Assembly: GCA_041390825.1 (NCBI GenBank)
Contig: JAWKPF010000095.1
Coordinates: 1-54,627 of the forward strand
DNA from: Thermomicrobiales bacterium
GTDB taxonomy: Bacteria > Chloroflexota > Chloroflexia > Thermomicrobiales > UBA6265
Length of the DNA stretch: 54,627 nt
Direction of reading: 5' to 3'
This document shows positions 23,779 to 32,965 of this stretch, piece by piece (the first letter of the stretch is position 1; each line of letters begins with the position of its first letter). Under the pieces are notes generated by a model, which worked only from the letters and a program-made list of their open reading frames with translations, had not been told where the DNA came from and did no database searches. The position numbers and the translations under genes were made by a program.

Positions 23779-24305
23779 CCCACCCGCGCGTAGGACACCC
23801 GCCGGCCCTGTCCGGCAACCCGCGTTGCGACGGCGGCGGTCACCGGATCGCTGAGATCGCGCTCGATGATATCGAACCTGTCCGCGCCACTTGCAGCAAA
23901 TCGCGGTCCGCCAGCCTTCTCGATGGTGCTTCGCAGCCGAGCCACAAACGCTTCCGGCGCATCAGCGGTCGAGAAGAAGACTGGGTGGAGCGGTCGCTCC
24001 AGATCATCGACATCGATATAGGCGCGGTACTTTCCGGCAGTCGAATAATCTTCCCAGCGCAATCCCCGGACATACGAAACCGGATAGCTGTCGCCCCTTG
24101 GAAGCGTGATCGTGCCCGCAGCAAAATCCACCTGCACGCCACATTGCCTGAAACCATCTGCGGTTATGACCGGCCTCTCGACATAGCTGATACATCTCTG
24201 ACGCAGCCACTTCGCCGCAAACCAGATCGCCAACATCCCCAACGGCCAGACCCACCAGGGTTGGCTTTGGTAGATCGCAACGATTTCATTCCAGCTGATG
24301 CTCAT
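23775..24305 (-). CDS. small membrane-anchored protein, copy 2 of a duplicated family
   Basis: A 176-residue protein, gap-free homologue of 8860-9390 (about 64% identical by hand). WWVWPLGMLAIWFAAKWL (17-34) is a single membrane helix; the soluble domain keeps YVERP, AGTIT-PRG, VRGLRWED, DVDDL-RP-H, RLR--IEKAGG and DRFD-IE. Conservation is strongest in the soluble domain and in SISWNEIV before the helix, so both ends probably contact partners. I use ATG 24303-24305 because it aligns with the other copy's start; upstream in-frame ATGs would add 1-14 residues. Its stop overlaps the HEPN gene by 4 bases. The two copies point the same way, 14.4 kb apart. Confidence 0.7.
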   Translation of the reverse strand: MSISWNEIVAIYQSQPWWVWPLGMLAIWFAAKWLRQRCISYVERPVITADGFRQCGVQVDFAAGTITLPRGDSYPVSYVRGLRWEDYSTAGKYRAYIDVDDLERPLHPVFFSTADAPEAFVARLRSTIEKAGGPRFAASGADRFDIIERDLSDPVTAAVATRVAGQGRRVSYARVG

Positions 24306-24536
24306 CATCCTCGACCAGAAGTGGTTCATGCGCCAATGCGGCAACAATAGCTGGGTCGGGAGTCCCGCGTAAAGTTCTTACACCATGCGGACGGCCACCC
24401 TTCCTGTACTCAGAGCAAAAATGTCAAAGCAGGTTTGTGCGATCAGAGACGAGGTCCGTCGAGCCCGTCGCAAAAGGTCATCTATTTCAAGGCGCCATTC
24501 CAGACGCTAAGCTGGCATCATTGTTGCGGACAACGG

Positions 24537-24935
24537 ATGGCAAAGATGGAAACTTTCTTGCGGGGCTTGCTCCTCATTCTCGGTGCAGCTTCTGTCGTGA
24601 TTTCTCTTGGCCATATTGCACTGGGACCGGAGGTGATACCCGGCTCTGTTCCTGGCAACGCGACCATGGACAATCAGGATCGCTTCTTTGCCGCCCTGTT
24701 TCTATGCTACGGCGGCGCAGTCCTCTGGTGTCTCAAGGACTGGCGTTCCAAACTCCGCGAAATCCGCGTCCTTGCGGCCATCCTGTTCGTCGGCGGATTG
24801 GCTCGATTAGTGTCTATCGCGATTGTGGGGCTACCGCATCCATTCTATGTGACCATGATGATCGTCGAATTCGTGCTGCCAGTCTCGATCGTATGGGCGA
24901 GTGCAAAAATCATGCGTTCGGAGCGATCCGATTGA
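24537..24935 (+). CDS. DUF4345-type integral membrane protein
   Basis: A 132-residue membrane protein with four predicted helices: FLRGLLLILGAASVVISLGH, FFAALFLCYGGAVLWCL, VLAAILFVGGLARLVSIAIV and FYVTMMIVEFVLPVSIVWAS. The RFFAALFLCYGG...RVLAAILFVGGLARLVS order is the pattern of DUF4345 proteins, whose function is unknown. The start is uncertain: ATG 24537 or ATG 24546 both precede the first helix. It stands alone, with no close co-directional gene, between the HEPN module and the plasmid backbone; the 261 bases behind it hold no gene that I can support. Confidence 0.65.
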   Translation: MAKMETFLRGLLLILGAASVVISLGHIALGPEVIPGSVPGNATMDNQDRFFAALFLCYGGAVLWCLKDWRSKLREIRVLAAILFVGGLARLVSIAIVGLPHPFYVTMMIVEFVLPVSIVWASAKIMRSERSD

Positions 24936-25196
24936 TCGTCCGGCTCCGGAGAAATTGTTGTGGCAGCCGCGCTTGGCGCGCGACCGTGCTCTATTTCCAG
25001 CCGGCGCGCCGGCTTCCAACCGAACCCGCTTGCACCGGTTTCGGCCCCTTCGGGTAACGATCACTCTGCCAGATGCGCGCGCATCGCTCTATGGTGCAGC
25101 ATGGCAACCGCATTGCTCATTGACGGGCTTGCTGAAAGCGTCTCACACCAAAACAGCATGTGGGCCCATGTTTAAACATTAGGGACGGAGGTATCG

Positions 25197-25469
25197 TTGT
25201 TTCCGGCCATTCACCGATGGGTTCAGCATCGTAGAGCGATCCGGCGCAGGTGGCGATCTGACGCCCGTCAATTGGTCGCTACTGATGAGGTCAACGCCTA
25301 TTACGAGGCGCAACGCCGCGCCGCGCGTGCCCGTTATCACGAGGACCGGGACGAATTTTATCACTGGGCCAAAGTTGCGGCCGAGGTTGCGCGCCTCAGT
25401 CCCCGCGCCGAAATGAACATCGAAGTCGTCCGGCGGATCGCGGTCGAGGAGGAAACCAAGAGGATGTGA
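25197..25469 (+). CDS. small basic hypothetical protein
   Basis: A 90-residue protein rich in Arg and Ala with a helical character (HRWVQHRRAIRRRWRSDARQ, then EAQRRAARARYHEDRDEFYHWAKVAAEVARL). The start is a TTG at 25197-25199, supported by a strong GGACGGAGG ribosome site (25183-25191) 5 bases upstream. It could bind nucleic acid, but no motif shows this. It is the first of the backbone genes that continue with DUF3991/Toprim. I do not recognise the family. Confidence 0.55.
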   Translation: MFPAIHRWVQHRRAIRRRWRSDARQLVATDEVNAYYEAQRRAARARYHEDRDEFYHWAKVAAEVARLSPRAEMNIEVVRRIAVEEETKRM

Positions 25470-25476
25470 GGTTGGG

Positions 25477-25501
25477 CCTGCCGCTTGCGTGCGGCGGCAG
25501 G
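25477..25501 (+). other. leader hairpin before DUF3991/Toprim gene
   Basis: CCTGCCGC (25477-25484) pairs perfectly with GCGGCAGG (25494-25501) around a 9-base loop. It lies in the 199-base gap before the DUF3991/Toprim start. A second dyad, GGCTTGCCAGCC at 25557-25568, resembles elements before parB-like and 37819 genes. No U tract follows, so a regulatory leader is as likely as a terminator. Confidence 0.45.
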
Positions 25502-25668
25502 CAAGGGAAGCTGTGCCGCGCCTGGCTGCGAATAAATCCACCCCGGCACAATTGCCGGCTTGCCAGCCGCGCCCTGGCCTGCCTTGCTCTTCGTGGCGTC
25601 CGGATCCCGCCCCTACAGAAAAGGGGAGCGGAAACCGGATAGAGGACCGCGCAAGACGCGGAAAAAAA

Positions 25669-26643
25669 ATGGAAAAAGCCGAGCTCGAAGAGCTGAGAGA
25701 CAAGGTGAATTGCGGCGCGGTCCTGGAGACCGCCGGCTTTGCCGTCGATCTGAAGGAAAGCACCCGCAAGGCGGTCAAATACCGCCGCGGCGACGACATC
25801 ATCATCGTCATTCACGAGGGCAAGGGCTGGTTCGATCCGCTGTCCGACGCCAAGGGGGACGTCTTCCGACTGGTCGAACATCTCGACGGCCTTCCCTTTG
25901 CGGCCGCGCTCTATGTCGTTGCCGATCTCATCGGTTTCGTGCCCACGGAGCCTGAATGGAAGCGGCCGTCACGCGCGCCCGCGGCCGACCTCACCATCCC
26001 CGAACGCTGGAAAGCGCGGCGCAAGCCGTGGCGCGGTTCTCTGACATGGCGCTATCTGCGCGACGAGCGTCACATCCCCGAAGCCATATTGAGAGCCGCG
26101 ATTGCCCAGGACATCCTGCGGGAAGGCCCCCACGGGAGCATGTGGGCTGCCCATTGTTCTGGCTCCGGCGCCGTGACCGGCTGGGAGGAGCGCGGGCCGG
26201 ACTGGCGTGGTTTTGCAACCGGCGGCGCGAAGGTCCTCTTCCGGTTCGGGACCGTCGACGGGCTGCGCCTTTGCGTCACCGAGGCCGCGATCGATGCCAT
26301 GAGCCTCGCCGCGCTCGAAGAACAGCGCCCCGACACGCTCTATCTCAGCACCGGGGGCGGTTGGTCGCCGGCGAGTTCCGAAGCCCTGCTCGACCTCGCC
26401 GTTCGGGCAGACGCCCTTCTGGTCGCGGCCACCGACAACAATGCGCAAGGGGAGAGCTTTGCCGCGAGGCTTGAGACGCTCGCCGCCGATGCCGGTTGCG
26501 GGTTCGTGCGGCTGCGGCCGGAGCTGGAGGACTGGAACGAGGATCTGAAGGCAAAAAGAAGAAAGAAGGATGGAAGGGAGGAGGAGAGGGACGGTTGCCG
26601 CATGCCCGCCGGCCGCGTCAAGGGTGAAGCTCCGCCCGGCTGA
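25669..26643 (+). CDS. DUF3991 and Toprim domain protein, primase-like
   Basis: A 324-residue protein. The amino half (LRDKVNCGAVLETAGFAVD, then GWFDPLSDAKGDVFRLVEHL, about 8-66) is the DUF3991/zinc-ribbon-like region of plasmid primase-like proteins, here without obvious zinc Cys pairs. The carboxy half is a Toprim domain: LCVTEAAIDAMSLAAL carries the catalytic Glu and LLVAATDNNAQGESFA the DxD-like metal site, with Asn in place of the usual second Asp. Such proteins are carried by conjugative plasmids and may help convert incoming single strands. The start is set at ATG 25669, where conserved sequence begins. The tail (residues 292-324) is charged and disordered. Confidence 0.8.
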   Translation: MEKAELEELRDKVNCGAVLETAGFAVDLKESTRKAVKYRRGDDIIIVIHEGKGWFDPLSDAKGDVFRLVEHLDGLPFAAALYVVADLIGFVPTEPEWKRPSRAPAADLTIPERWKARRKPWRGSLTWRYLRDERHIPEAILRAAIAQDILREGPHGSMWAAHCSGSGAVTGWEERGPDWRGFATGGAKVLFRFGTVDGLRLCVTEAAIDAMSLAALEEQRPDTLYLSTGGGWSPASSEALLDLAVRADALLVAATDNNAQGESFAARLETLAADAGCGFVRLRPELEDWNEDLKAKRRKKDGREEERDGCRMPAGRVKGEAPPG

Positions 26644-26659
26644 CGCCGGCCCTTGACCC

Positions 26660-26679
26660 GGCCGCACGGAGAGGCGGCC
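26660..26679 (+). other. leader hairpin before DUF1419 gene
   Basis: GGCCGC (26660-26665) pairs with GCGGCC (26674-26679) over an 8-base loop. A longer-range perfect pairing of GGGCTGAAG (about 26697-26705) with CTTCAGCCC (about 26738-26746) lies between it and the DUF1419 ribosome site, which suggests a folded 5' leader. Confidence 0.4.
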
Positions 26680-26771
26680 GCGGGGAGCGGTCCGGAAGGG
26701 CTGAAGAAGATGGTGACGCTGGAAAGGTGCGCCGCGCTTCAGCCCCGGGACAGGCCTCAAAGGAGCCCGCA

Positions 26772-27368
26772 ATGACCTCTCCCATCCGCAAGATCCAGTT
26801 CGGAATCGCCGACCGCTACCAGATGTTCAGACTCTTCGACCGCCATGCGCAGCGGCCCGATCGCTGGCAGACCGACGGCAGCGCTCTTTACACCGGCGAA
26901 TGGTTCGAGATCGCGCAAACCGAGCATGACTACATGCTCGAAATCCTGCCGCCGCTCTGGATGCGCGGCGAGATGTTCGCCATGCGCGAATTCCTGACCG
27001 GCAGCATCACCAGCGTCTTCTACACGCTCAGCATCAACGGCGTGACGCGATACTTCCACGCCTATTGCGATCTGTCCGACCCGCGCTCGCCCTATGAGAT
27101 GCGCGACGCCATCGTCGAGCGCGAGCGCCGGCCGGTCAAGGCGATGACCCGCGACGAGCGGATCGAGCATATCTGGAGCGCCACACATGACGGCTATCGC
27201 GGCTATGCCGGCGCGGATTTCCGGCCCGAACATCGCGGCAATCGGACTGTCATCGTCTACGGCAAGCCGGGCACGCGGTTCGAACTGCTCGAGAGCCTGA
27301 CTGATCAGCAGATTTCCGAAAAGCTGCCGGTTCATCTGCGCCACCTGCCGCTGCCCGAAGCCGCGTGA
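26772..27368 (+). CDS. DUF1419 protein
   Basis: A 198-residue protein of the DUF1419 family, found on rhizobial plasmids and of unknown function. The recognisable core is FRLFDRHAQRPDRW (18-31), EYDYMLEILPPLWMRG-like text (HDYMLEILPPLWMRGEMFAM) and SITSVFYTLSINGVTRYFHAYCDL (75-100). AAGGAG stands 7 bases before ATG 26772. It is followed 8 bases later by the DUF3085 gene, so both are probably one operon. No membrane or signal segment is present. Confidence 0.75.
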   Translation: MTSPIRKIQFGIADRYQMFRLFDRHAQRPDRWQTDGSALYTGEWFEIAQTEHDYMLEILPPLWMRGEMFAMREFLTGSITSVFYTLSINGVTRYFHAYCDLSDPRSPYEMRDAIVERERRPVKAMTRDERIEHIWSATHDGYRGYAGADFRPEHRGNRTVIVYGKPGTRFELLESLTDQQISEKLPVHLRHLPLPEAA

Positions 27369-27376
27369 GGTCCCTC

Positions 27377-27775
27377 ATGTTCACATTTCCCATTCTTGCG
27401 GTGCGCAAGGTCATCGCGCGCGGCGAAGAGGATGCGGCCGCCAATGGCGGCTTCCGCAATCCCTATTATGGCACCCGTCCGGGAGAGGGCGAGAAGCCCG
27501 GCTTCTGGCTCGTTGGCGACGAGGGCGTCTACATCATCTCCAACGGCAAGCTCGCCGAGGGTCAGAAACCACTCGTCGTTTACTCGACCGAATGCCATCC
27601 GAAGGGCGATACCGACTGGTGGGACTACAAGCGCCGGCACTTCGGCGGCGATGATGGCATCGAGTTCATCGATGCCGATCTGCTGGTTCCGAGCTTCAAC
27701 CGCAGCTTCGGGATCACCCATCTCGGCATCCAGCTCACCGAGAACGACATCTCGTTCTCGCTGATCACCCGCTAA
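27377..27775 (+). CDS. DUF3085-type protein
   Basis: A 132-residue soluble protein. FPILAVRKVIARGEEDAAANGG (3-24) and GFWLVGDEGVYIISNGKLAEG (45-65) match what I recall of DUF3085, a plasmid-borne family of unknown role. ATG 27377 is preferred, with GAGG 6 bases upstream; a GTG at 27365 overlaps the DUF1419 stop and would add four residues. It sits between DUF1419 and the methylase-helicase gene, a neighbourhood typical of rhizobial plasmid backbones. Confidence 0.65.
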   Translation: MFTFPILAVRKVIARGEEDAAANGGFRNPYYGTRPGEGEKPGFWLVGDEGVYIISNGKLAEGQKPLVVYSTECHPKGDTDWWDYKRRHFGGDDGIEFIDADLLVPSFNRSFGITHLGIQLTENDISFSLITR

Positions 27776-27807
27776 CCCCTTTCTCAAATCCGCACGTCAT
27801 TGACGCT

Positions 27808-27822
27808 GCCGGGTCTCCCGGC
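27808..27822 (+). other. leader hairpin before methylase-helicase gene
   Basis: GCCGGG-TCT-CCCGGC is a perfect 6-bp stem with a 3-base loop, 40 bases before the methylase-helicase start. A second short dyad (GCGC...GCGC around GGCTTCGT) follows directly. It belongs to a series of GC-rich hairpins placed before backbone genes. Confidence 0.4.
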
Positions 27823-27862
27823 GGCGCGGCTTCGTGCGCCCGCATCACAGGAGAAACCATCA

Positions 27863-30800
27863 ATGTCAGACCACGATCCCTTCACCCTCGACATGTTCGG
27901 CAGTTCGCAGAATGCCTTGTCATCCGGACTCGGCCTTGGCGTTACCGCCTTCGCCGAAACCCCGATGACCAAGACGGTCGAGGCCGATCCTCCAAAGGTG
28001 GCGGATGGTTCCAGACCCTCAGCATTCGAGAGATCAGCTGATCAGCATGTCAGCGAAGCAGCCGAACGCGGCAGCAACTTCCATCTTTCCGGAAGCCGGG
28101 GCTTGGCCAAGGGCTGGAAGGCCCGGGCACGGGACAATCTCGACGCCATTGCCCTTGCCGCGGCGATCGCGGCCGAGGACCGGCCCGCGACGCACGACGA
28201 GCAGGCTCGTCTCATCCGGTTCACCGGCTTCGGTGCGTCCGATCTCGCCAACACCATCTTCACCCGGCCCGGCGAGGAGGGGTTCCGCAAGGGATGGGAA
28301 GACCTCGGCGAAGGGCTGCAGGCGTCCGTGAACGAGGCCGACTACGCTTCGCTCGCCCGCTGCACGCAATATGCCCATTTTACGCCCGAGTTTATCGTCC
28401 GGGCGATCTGGAAGGGTCTCGAACGGCTCGGCTGGCGCGGCGGCCGCGTGCTCGAACCGGGCATCGGGACGGGACTGTTTCCAGCCCTGATGCCGGAGGC
28501 ATTCCACGATGCGTCCATTGTCACCGGTGTCGAGCTCGATCCGGTCACCGCGCGGATCGCCCGGCTCCTGCAGCCGGTCGCCCGCATCATCGAGGGCGAT
28601 TTCGCGCGCGTCGATATACCGGCGCATTTCGATCTGGCCATTGGCAATCCGCCGTTTTCCGACCGGATCGTTCGCTCGGATCGCGCCTACCGTTCGATGG
28701 GTCTGCGGCTGCATGATTATTTCATCGCCCGCTCGATCGATCTTTTGAAACCCGGCGCGCTCGCAGCCTTCGTCACTTCGTCGGGGACGATGGACAAGGC
28801 GGATGCCGGGGCCCGCGAGCACATCGCCAACTCGGCCGATCTGATTGCCGCGGTCCGTCTGCCCGAAGGCAGCTTTCGGCAGGATGCAGGCACCGACGTC
28901 GTCGTCGACATCCTGTTCTTCCGCAAGCGCAAGCCGGGCGAGCCGCAGGGCGACGCAAGCTGGCTCGATCTTGCCGAGGTCATCTCAGCGACCGAAAACA
29001 GCGAAGCGATCCGCGTCAATCGCTGGTTCGCAGAGCATTCAGACCATGTGCTCGGCCGCCACGCGACCACATCCGGTCCCTTCGGCGAGACCTACACCTG
29101 CCTCGCCGGCGCCGGCGACCTCGAAGCCGACCTCGACGCTGCCATCCTTTCCCTTCCGGAAGCCCTTTATGACGGCGAACCTGACGTGATCGATGTCGAT
29201 CTCGAACTTGGGGCCAGCCTGACGGATATCGTCAGAACCGAGGATGCGCATGTCCGCGAGGGCAGTTTTGTCTTCGATGCGTCGAGGGGCCTGATGCAGG
29301 TGCTCGACGGCAAACCCCTTCCGGTTCCCGTCCGCATGGGCCGGTCCGGCGAAGGGTTTTCGGAGAAGCAGATCAACATCGTCAGGAAGCTGATCCCCGT
29401 GCGCGACGCCGTGCGCGCGGTCCTGAAGGCCCAGGAGACCGATCAGCCATGGCGCGACCTGCAGGTGAAGCTGCGCATCGCCTGGTCGAGCTTCGTCCGC
29501 GACTTCGGGCCGATCAATCACACCAAGGTGTCGATCACGGAGAACGCTGCGACGGGGGAGACCCGCGAAACGCATCGCCGCCCGAACCTGCAGCCCTTCC
29601 TCGATGATCCGGACTGCTGGCTGGTCGCCTCTATCGAGGCCTACGATCTCGACACCGACACGGCAAAGCCCGGCCCGATCTTTTCCGAACGGGTCATCGC
29701 CCCGCCATCGCCGCCCGTGATCACCAGTGCCGCCGATGCGCTCGCCGTCGTCCTGAACGAACGCGGTCATGTCGATCCCGACCATATCGCCGAGCTCTTG
29801 CATGAAGACCGCGAGACGGTCATCGAGGAACTCGGCAGCGCGATCTATCGCGATCCGGCGGACGGCTCCTGGCAGACGTCCGACGCCTATCTTTCCGGTC
29901 CCGTGCGCGACAAGCTGGCGATCGCCGAAGCCGCCGCCGAGCTCGACCCGGCCTACAGACGCAATGTCGAGGCGCTCGAAGGAGTGCAGCCGGCCGACCT
30001 CACCCCGTCCGAGATCACCGCGCGGCTTGGCGCGCCATGGGTTCCCGCCTCCGATGTCGTCGACTTCGTCAAGGAGACGATGGGGACCGACATCCGAATC
30101 CGTCACATGCCTGAACTCGCCTCCTGGACGGTCGACGCCCGCATGCTCGCCTACCGCGCCGAGGGTACGTCGGAATGGGGCACCAAACGCCGGCATGCCG
30201 GCGAACTGCTCGCCGATGCGCTCAACAGCCGGATCCCGCAGATCTTCGATACGGTGAAGGACGGCGACAGCGAACGGCGTGTCCTCAATGTCGTCGACAC
30301 CGAGGCAGCCAAGGAGAAGCTGACCAAGATCAAGACCGCCTTCCAGACATGGGTCTGGTCCGATCCGGACCGGACCGACCGGCTGGTGCGGGTCTACAAT
30401 GACACCTTCAATAATATCGCGCCCCGATCCTTCGACGGGGACCATCTGCAACTCCCGGGCGCCTCAGGCGCCTTTGTTCTTTATGGCCACCAGAAACGCG
30501 GCATCTGGCGGATCATCTCAGCGGGCGCGACCTATCTCGCGCACGCCGTCGGCGCCGGCAAGACCATGACGATGGCGGCCGCCATCATGGAGCAGCGCCG
30601 GCTCGGCCTGATCTCGAAAGCCATGCTGGTCGTGCCCGGCCACTGCCTGGCGCAGGCCGCCCGAGAATTCCTGGCGCTTTGTCCGACGGCGCGGATCCTG
30701 GTTGCGGATGAAACCAACTTCACTAAGGACAAGCGTCATCGCTTCCTGTCGCGCGCCGCGACGGCCAATTGGGATGCGATCATCATCACGCATTCCGCCT

Positions 30801-32965
30801 TCAAGTTCATCGCGGTCCCGGCCGAATTCGAGAAGCAGATGATCGAGGATGAGCTGGCGCTCTACGAAGAACTGCTCACCCGGGTCGAAAGCGACGACCG
30901 GGTGTCGCGCAAGCGTCTTGAACGACTGAAGGAGGGATTGCGTGACCGGCTGGATGCGCTCGGCTCCGTCAAGGACGACTTGCTGACGATTTCGGAGATT
31001 GGCGTCGATCAGATCATCGTCGACGAGGCGCAGGAGTTCCGCAAACTCTCCTTTGCCACCAACATGTCGACGCTCAAGGGCGTCGATCCGAACGGATCGC
31101 AGCGGGCCTGGGACCTCTATGTGAAGTCGCGGTTCATCGAGACGAAGAACCCCGGCCGCGCACTGGTGCTGGCCTCCGGAACGCCGATCACCAACACGCT
31201 TGGCGAGATGTTCTCGGTACAGCGCTTCCTCGGATTCGAAGCCCTGAAAGAGCGCGGGCTGCACGAGTTCGACGCCTGGGCCTCGACCTTCGGCGATGTG
31301 GCGACCGAGCTCGAATTGCAGCCATCGGGCAAATACAAGCCCGTCTCGCGCTTCGCGACCTTCGTCAACGTGCCGGAACTTATCGCCATGTTCCGCTCCT
31401 TCGCCGATGTCGTGCTGCCGGAGGATCTGAAGCAATATGTGAAAATCCCGGCCGTCTCGACCGGCAAGCGTCAGATCGTCACCGCCAAGCCGACCAATGA
31501 CTTCAAGCTCTATCAACAGGTGCTCGAGGCGCGCATCAAGGCCATCGAAAAGCGCGAGGGACCGGCGCAACCCGGCGACGACATCCTGCTTTCCGTCATC
31601 ACCGACGGGCGCCATGCAGCGATCGATCTTCGGCTGGTCGACCCCGACAATGACAATGAGCCAGACAACAAGCTCAACAAGCTGGTCGCCAACGCCTATC
31701 GCATCTGGTCCGACACCGCCGCAAACACCTATCTCACCAAGGACGGCAAGCCTTTCGATCTGCCGGGCGCGGCACAGATGATCTTCTCCGATCTCGGCAC
31801 GATCAGTGTCGAGAAATCCCGTGGCTTTTCCGCTTATCGCTGGATCCGCGACGAGCTCGTCCGCCTCGGTGTCCCGGCCTCTGAAATCGCCTTCATGCAG
31901 GACTACAAGAAGACCGAGGCCAAGCACCGGCTCTTTGCCGACGTCAATGCGGGAAAAATCCGCTTCCTGATCGGCTCGTCGGAAACCATGGGCACCGGCG
32001 TCAACGCGCAGCTTCGCCTCAAGGCGCTCCACCATCTCGACGTGCCCTGGCTGCCCTCGCAGATCGAACAGCGCGAAGGCCGCATCGAGCGGCAGGGCAA
32101 TCAGCATGGGGAGATCGATATCTTCGCCTACGCCACCGAAGGCTCGATGGATGCCCAGATGTGGCAGAACAACGAGCGCAAGGCCCGCTTCATCGCCGCA
32201 GCGCTCTCCGGCGACACATCAGTGCGCCGGCTTGAAGACCTGGGCGAAGGCCAGGCCAACCAGTTCGCCATGGCCAAGGCCATTGCCTCCGGCGATCAGC
32301 GCCTGATGCAGAAAGCGGGACTTGAAGCCGATATTGCGAGGCTGGAACGTTTGAGGGCCGCGCATCGCGACGATCTCTTCGCCGTCCGCCGGCAAATCCG
32401 CAATGCCGAGCGCGACATCGCGCACGATACGCGGCGGATCGCTGAGATCGGCAAGGATATCGAGCGCCGGATTCCAACGACAGGCGACGCCTTCGCCATG
32501 ACTATTGCCGGGCAATCCTTCGCCGAGCGCAAGCCCGCGGGCCGCGCGCTGATGAAGGAAATCATGACGCTGGTACATCTGCGGGAGGAAGACGAAAAGA
32601 CCATCGCCAATATCGGCGACTTCGATCTCGTCTTCTCCGGCCACCGCTTCGGCAACGACGAATTCCAATATGATGTCGCGCTCGCGCGGACCGGTGCGGA
32701 GACCGACATCGATCTCGCCCTGACGGTCACGCCGCTCGGCGCGATCTCGCGCATCGAACATGTGCTTTCAAGTTTCGAGGACGAGCGGTCGCAATACCGT
32801 TTCAGGCTCGATGACGCGAAGCGCCGGCTGGCCTCCTACCAGTCCCGCCAGGGTGGAGAATTTGGTTTCGAGAAAGAGCTTGCCGACAAGCGCCGGCAGC
32901 TCGATGCCATCGAGGCCGATCTGGCGGACGAAGTGATCGAGGAGGCCCGCAATGCCGCAGCTTGA
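27863..32965 (+). CDS. giant DNA methylase-helicase fusion (strawberry-notch/DarB-like)
   Basis: A 1700-residue protein. An amino-terminal Rossmann methyltransferase has GRVLEPGIGTGLFPALMPE (motif I) and AIGNPPFSD (motif IV, NPPF at 262-265), the signature of N6-adenine methylases. A superfamily 2 helicase follows: AVGAGKTMTMAAA (Walker A, Lys900), IIVDEAQEFRKL (about 1052), LASGTPITNT and IGSSETMGTGVNAQ with QREGRIERQGNQ (motif VI). A coiled-coil tail ends the protein. Related phage P1 DarB and plasmid proteins protect incoming DNA from host restriction, which fits an element that transfers by conjugation. AGGAG lies 9 bases before ATG 27863. The downstream DUF5983-like gene overlaps its end by 14 bases. 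Confidence 0.85.
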   Translation: MSDHDPFTLDMFGSSQNALSSGLGLGVTAFAETPMTKTVEADPPKVADGSRPSAFERSADQHVSEAAERGSNFHLSGSRGLAKGWKARARDNLDAIALAAAIAAEDRPATHDEQARLIRFTGFGASDLANTIFTRPGEEGFRKGWEDLGEGLQASVNEADYASLARCTQYAHFTPEFIVRAIWKGLERLGWRGGRVLEPGIGTGLFPALMPEAFHDASIVTGVELDPVTARIARLLQPVARIIEGDFARVDIPAHFDLAIGNPPFSDRIVRSDRAYRSMGLRLHDYFIARSIDLLKPGALAAFVTSSGTMDKADAGAREHIANSADLIAAVRLPEGSFRQDAGTDVVVDILFFRKRKPGEPQGDASWLDLAEVISATENSEAIRVNRWFAEHSDHVLGRHATTSGPFGETYTCLAGAGDLEADLDAAILSLPEALYDGEPDVIDVDLELGASLTDIVRTEDAHVREGSFVFDASRGLMQVLDGKPLPVPVRMGRSGEGFSEKQINIVRKLIPVRDAVRAVLKAQETDQPWRDLQVKLRIAWSSFVRDFGPINHTKVSITENAATGETRETHRRPNLQPFLDDPDCWLVASIEAYDLDTDTAKPGPIFSERVIAPPSPPVITSAADALAVVLNERGHVDPDHIAELLHEDRETVIEELGSAIYRDPADGSWQTSDAYLSGPVRDKLAIAEAAAELDPAYRRNVEALEGVQPADLTPSEITARLGAPWVPASDVVDFVKETMGTDIRIRHMPELASWTVDARMLAYRAEGTSEWGTKRRHAGELLADALNSRIPQIFDTVKDGDSERRVLNVVDTEAAKEKLTKIKTAFQTWVWSDPDRTDRLVRVYNDTFNNIAPRSFDGDHLQLPGASGAFVLYGHQKRGIWRIISAGATYLAHAVGAGKTMTMAAAIMEQRRLGLISKAMLVVPGHCLAQAAREFLALCPTARILVADETNFTKDKRHRFLSRAATANWDAIIITHSAFKFIAVPAEFEKQMIEDELALYEELLTRVESDDRVSRKRLERLKEGLRDRLDALGSVKDDLLTISEIGVDQIIVDEAQEFRKLSFATNMSTLKGVDPNGSQRAWDLYVKSRFIETKNPGRALVLASGTPITNTLGEMFSVQRFLGFEALKERGLHEFDAWASTFGDVATELELQPSGKYKPVSRFATFVNVPELIAMFRSFADVVLPEDLKQYVKIPAVSTGKRQIVTAKPTNDFKLYQQVLEARIKAIEKREGPAQPGDDILLSVITDGRHAAIDLRLVDPDNDNEPDNKLNKLVANAYRIWSDTAANTYLTKDGKPFDLPGAAQMIFSDLGTISVEKSRGFSAYRWIRDELVRLGVPASEIAFMQDYKKTEAKHRLFADVNAGKIRFLIGSSETMGTGVNAQLRLKALHHLDVPWLPSQIEQREGRIERQGNQHGEIDIFAYATEGSMDAQMWQNNERKARFIAAALSGDTSVRRLEDLGEGQANQFAMAKAIASGDQRLMQKAGLEADIARLERLRAAHRDDLFAVRRQIRNAERDIAHDTRRIAEIGKDIERRIPTTGDAFAMTIAGQSFAERKPAGRALMKEIMTLVHLREEDEKTIANIGDFDLVFSGHRFGNDEFQYDVALARTGAETDIDLALTVTPLGAISRIEHVLSSFEDERSQYRFRLDDAKRRLASYQSRQGGEFGFEKELADKRRQLDAIEADLADEVIEEARNAAA

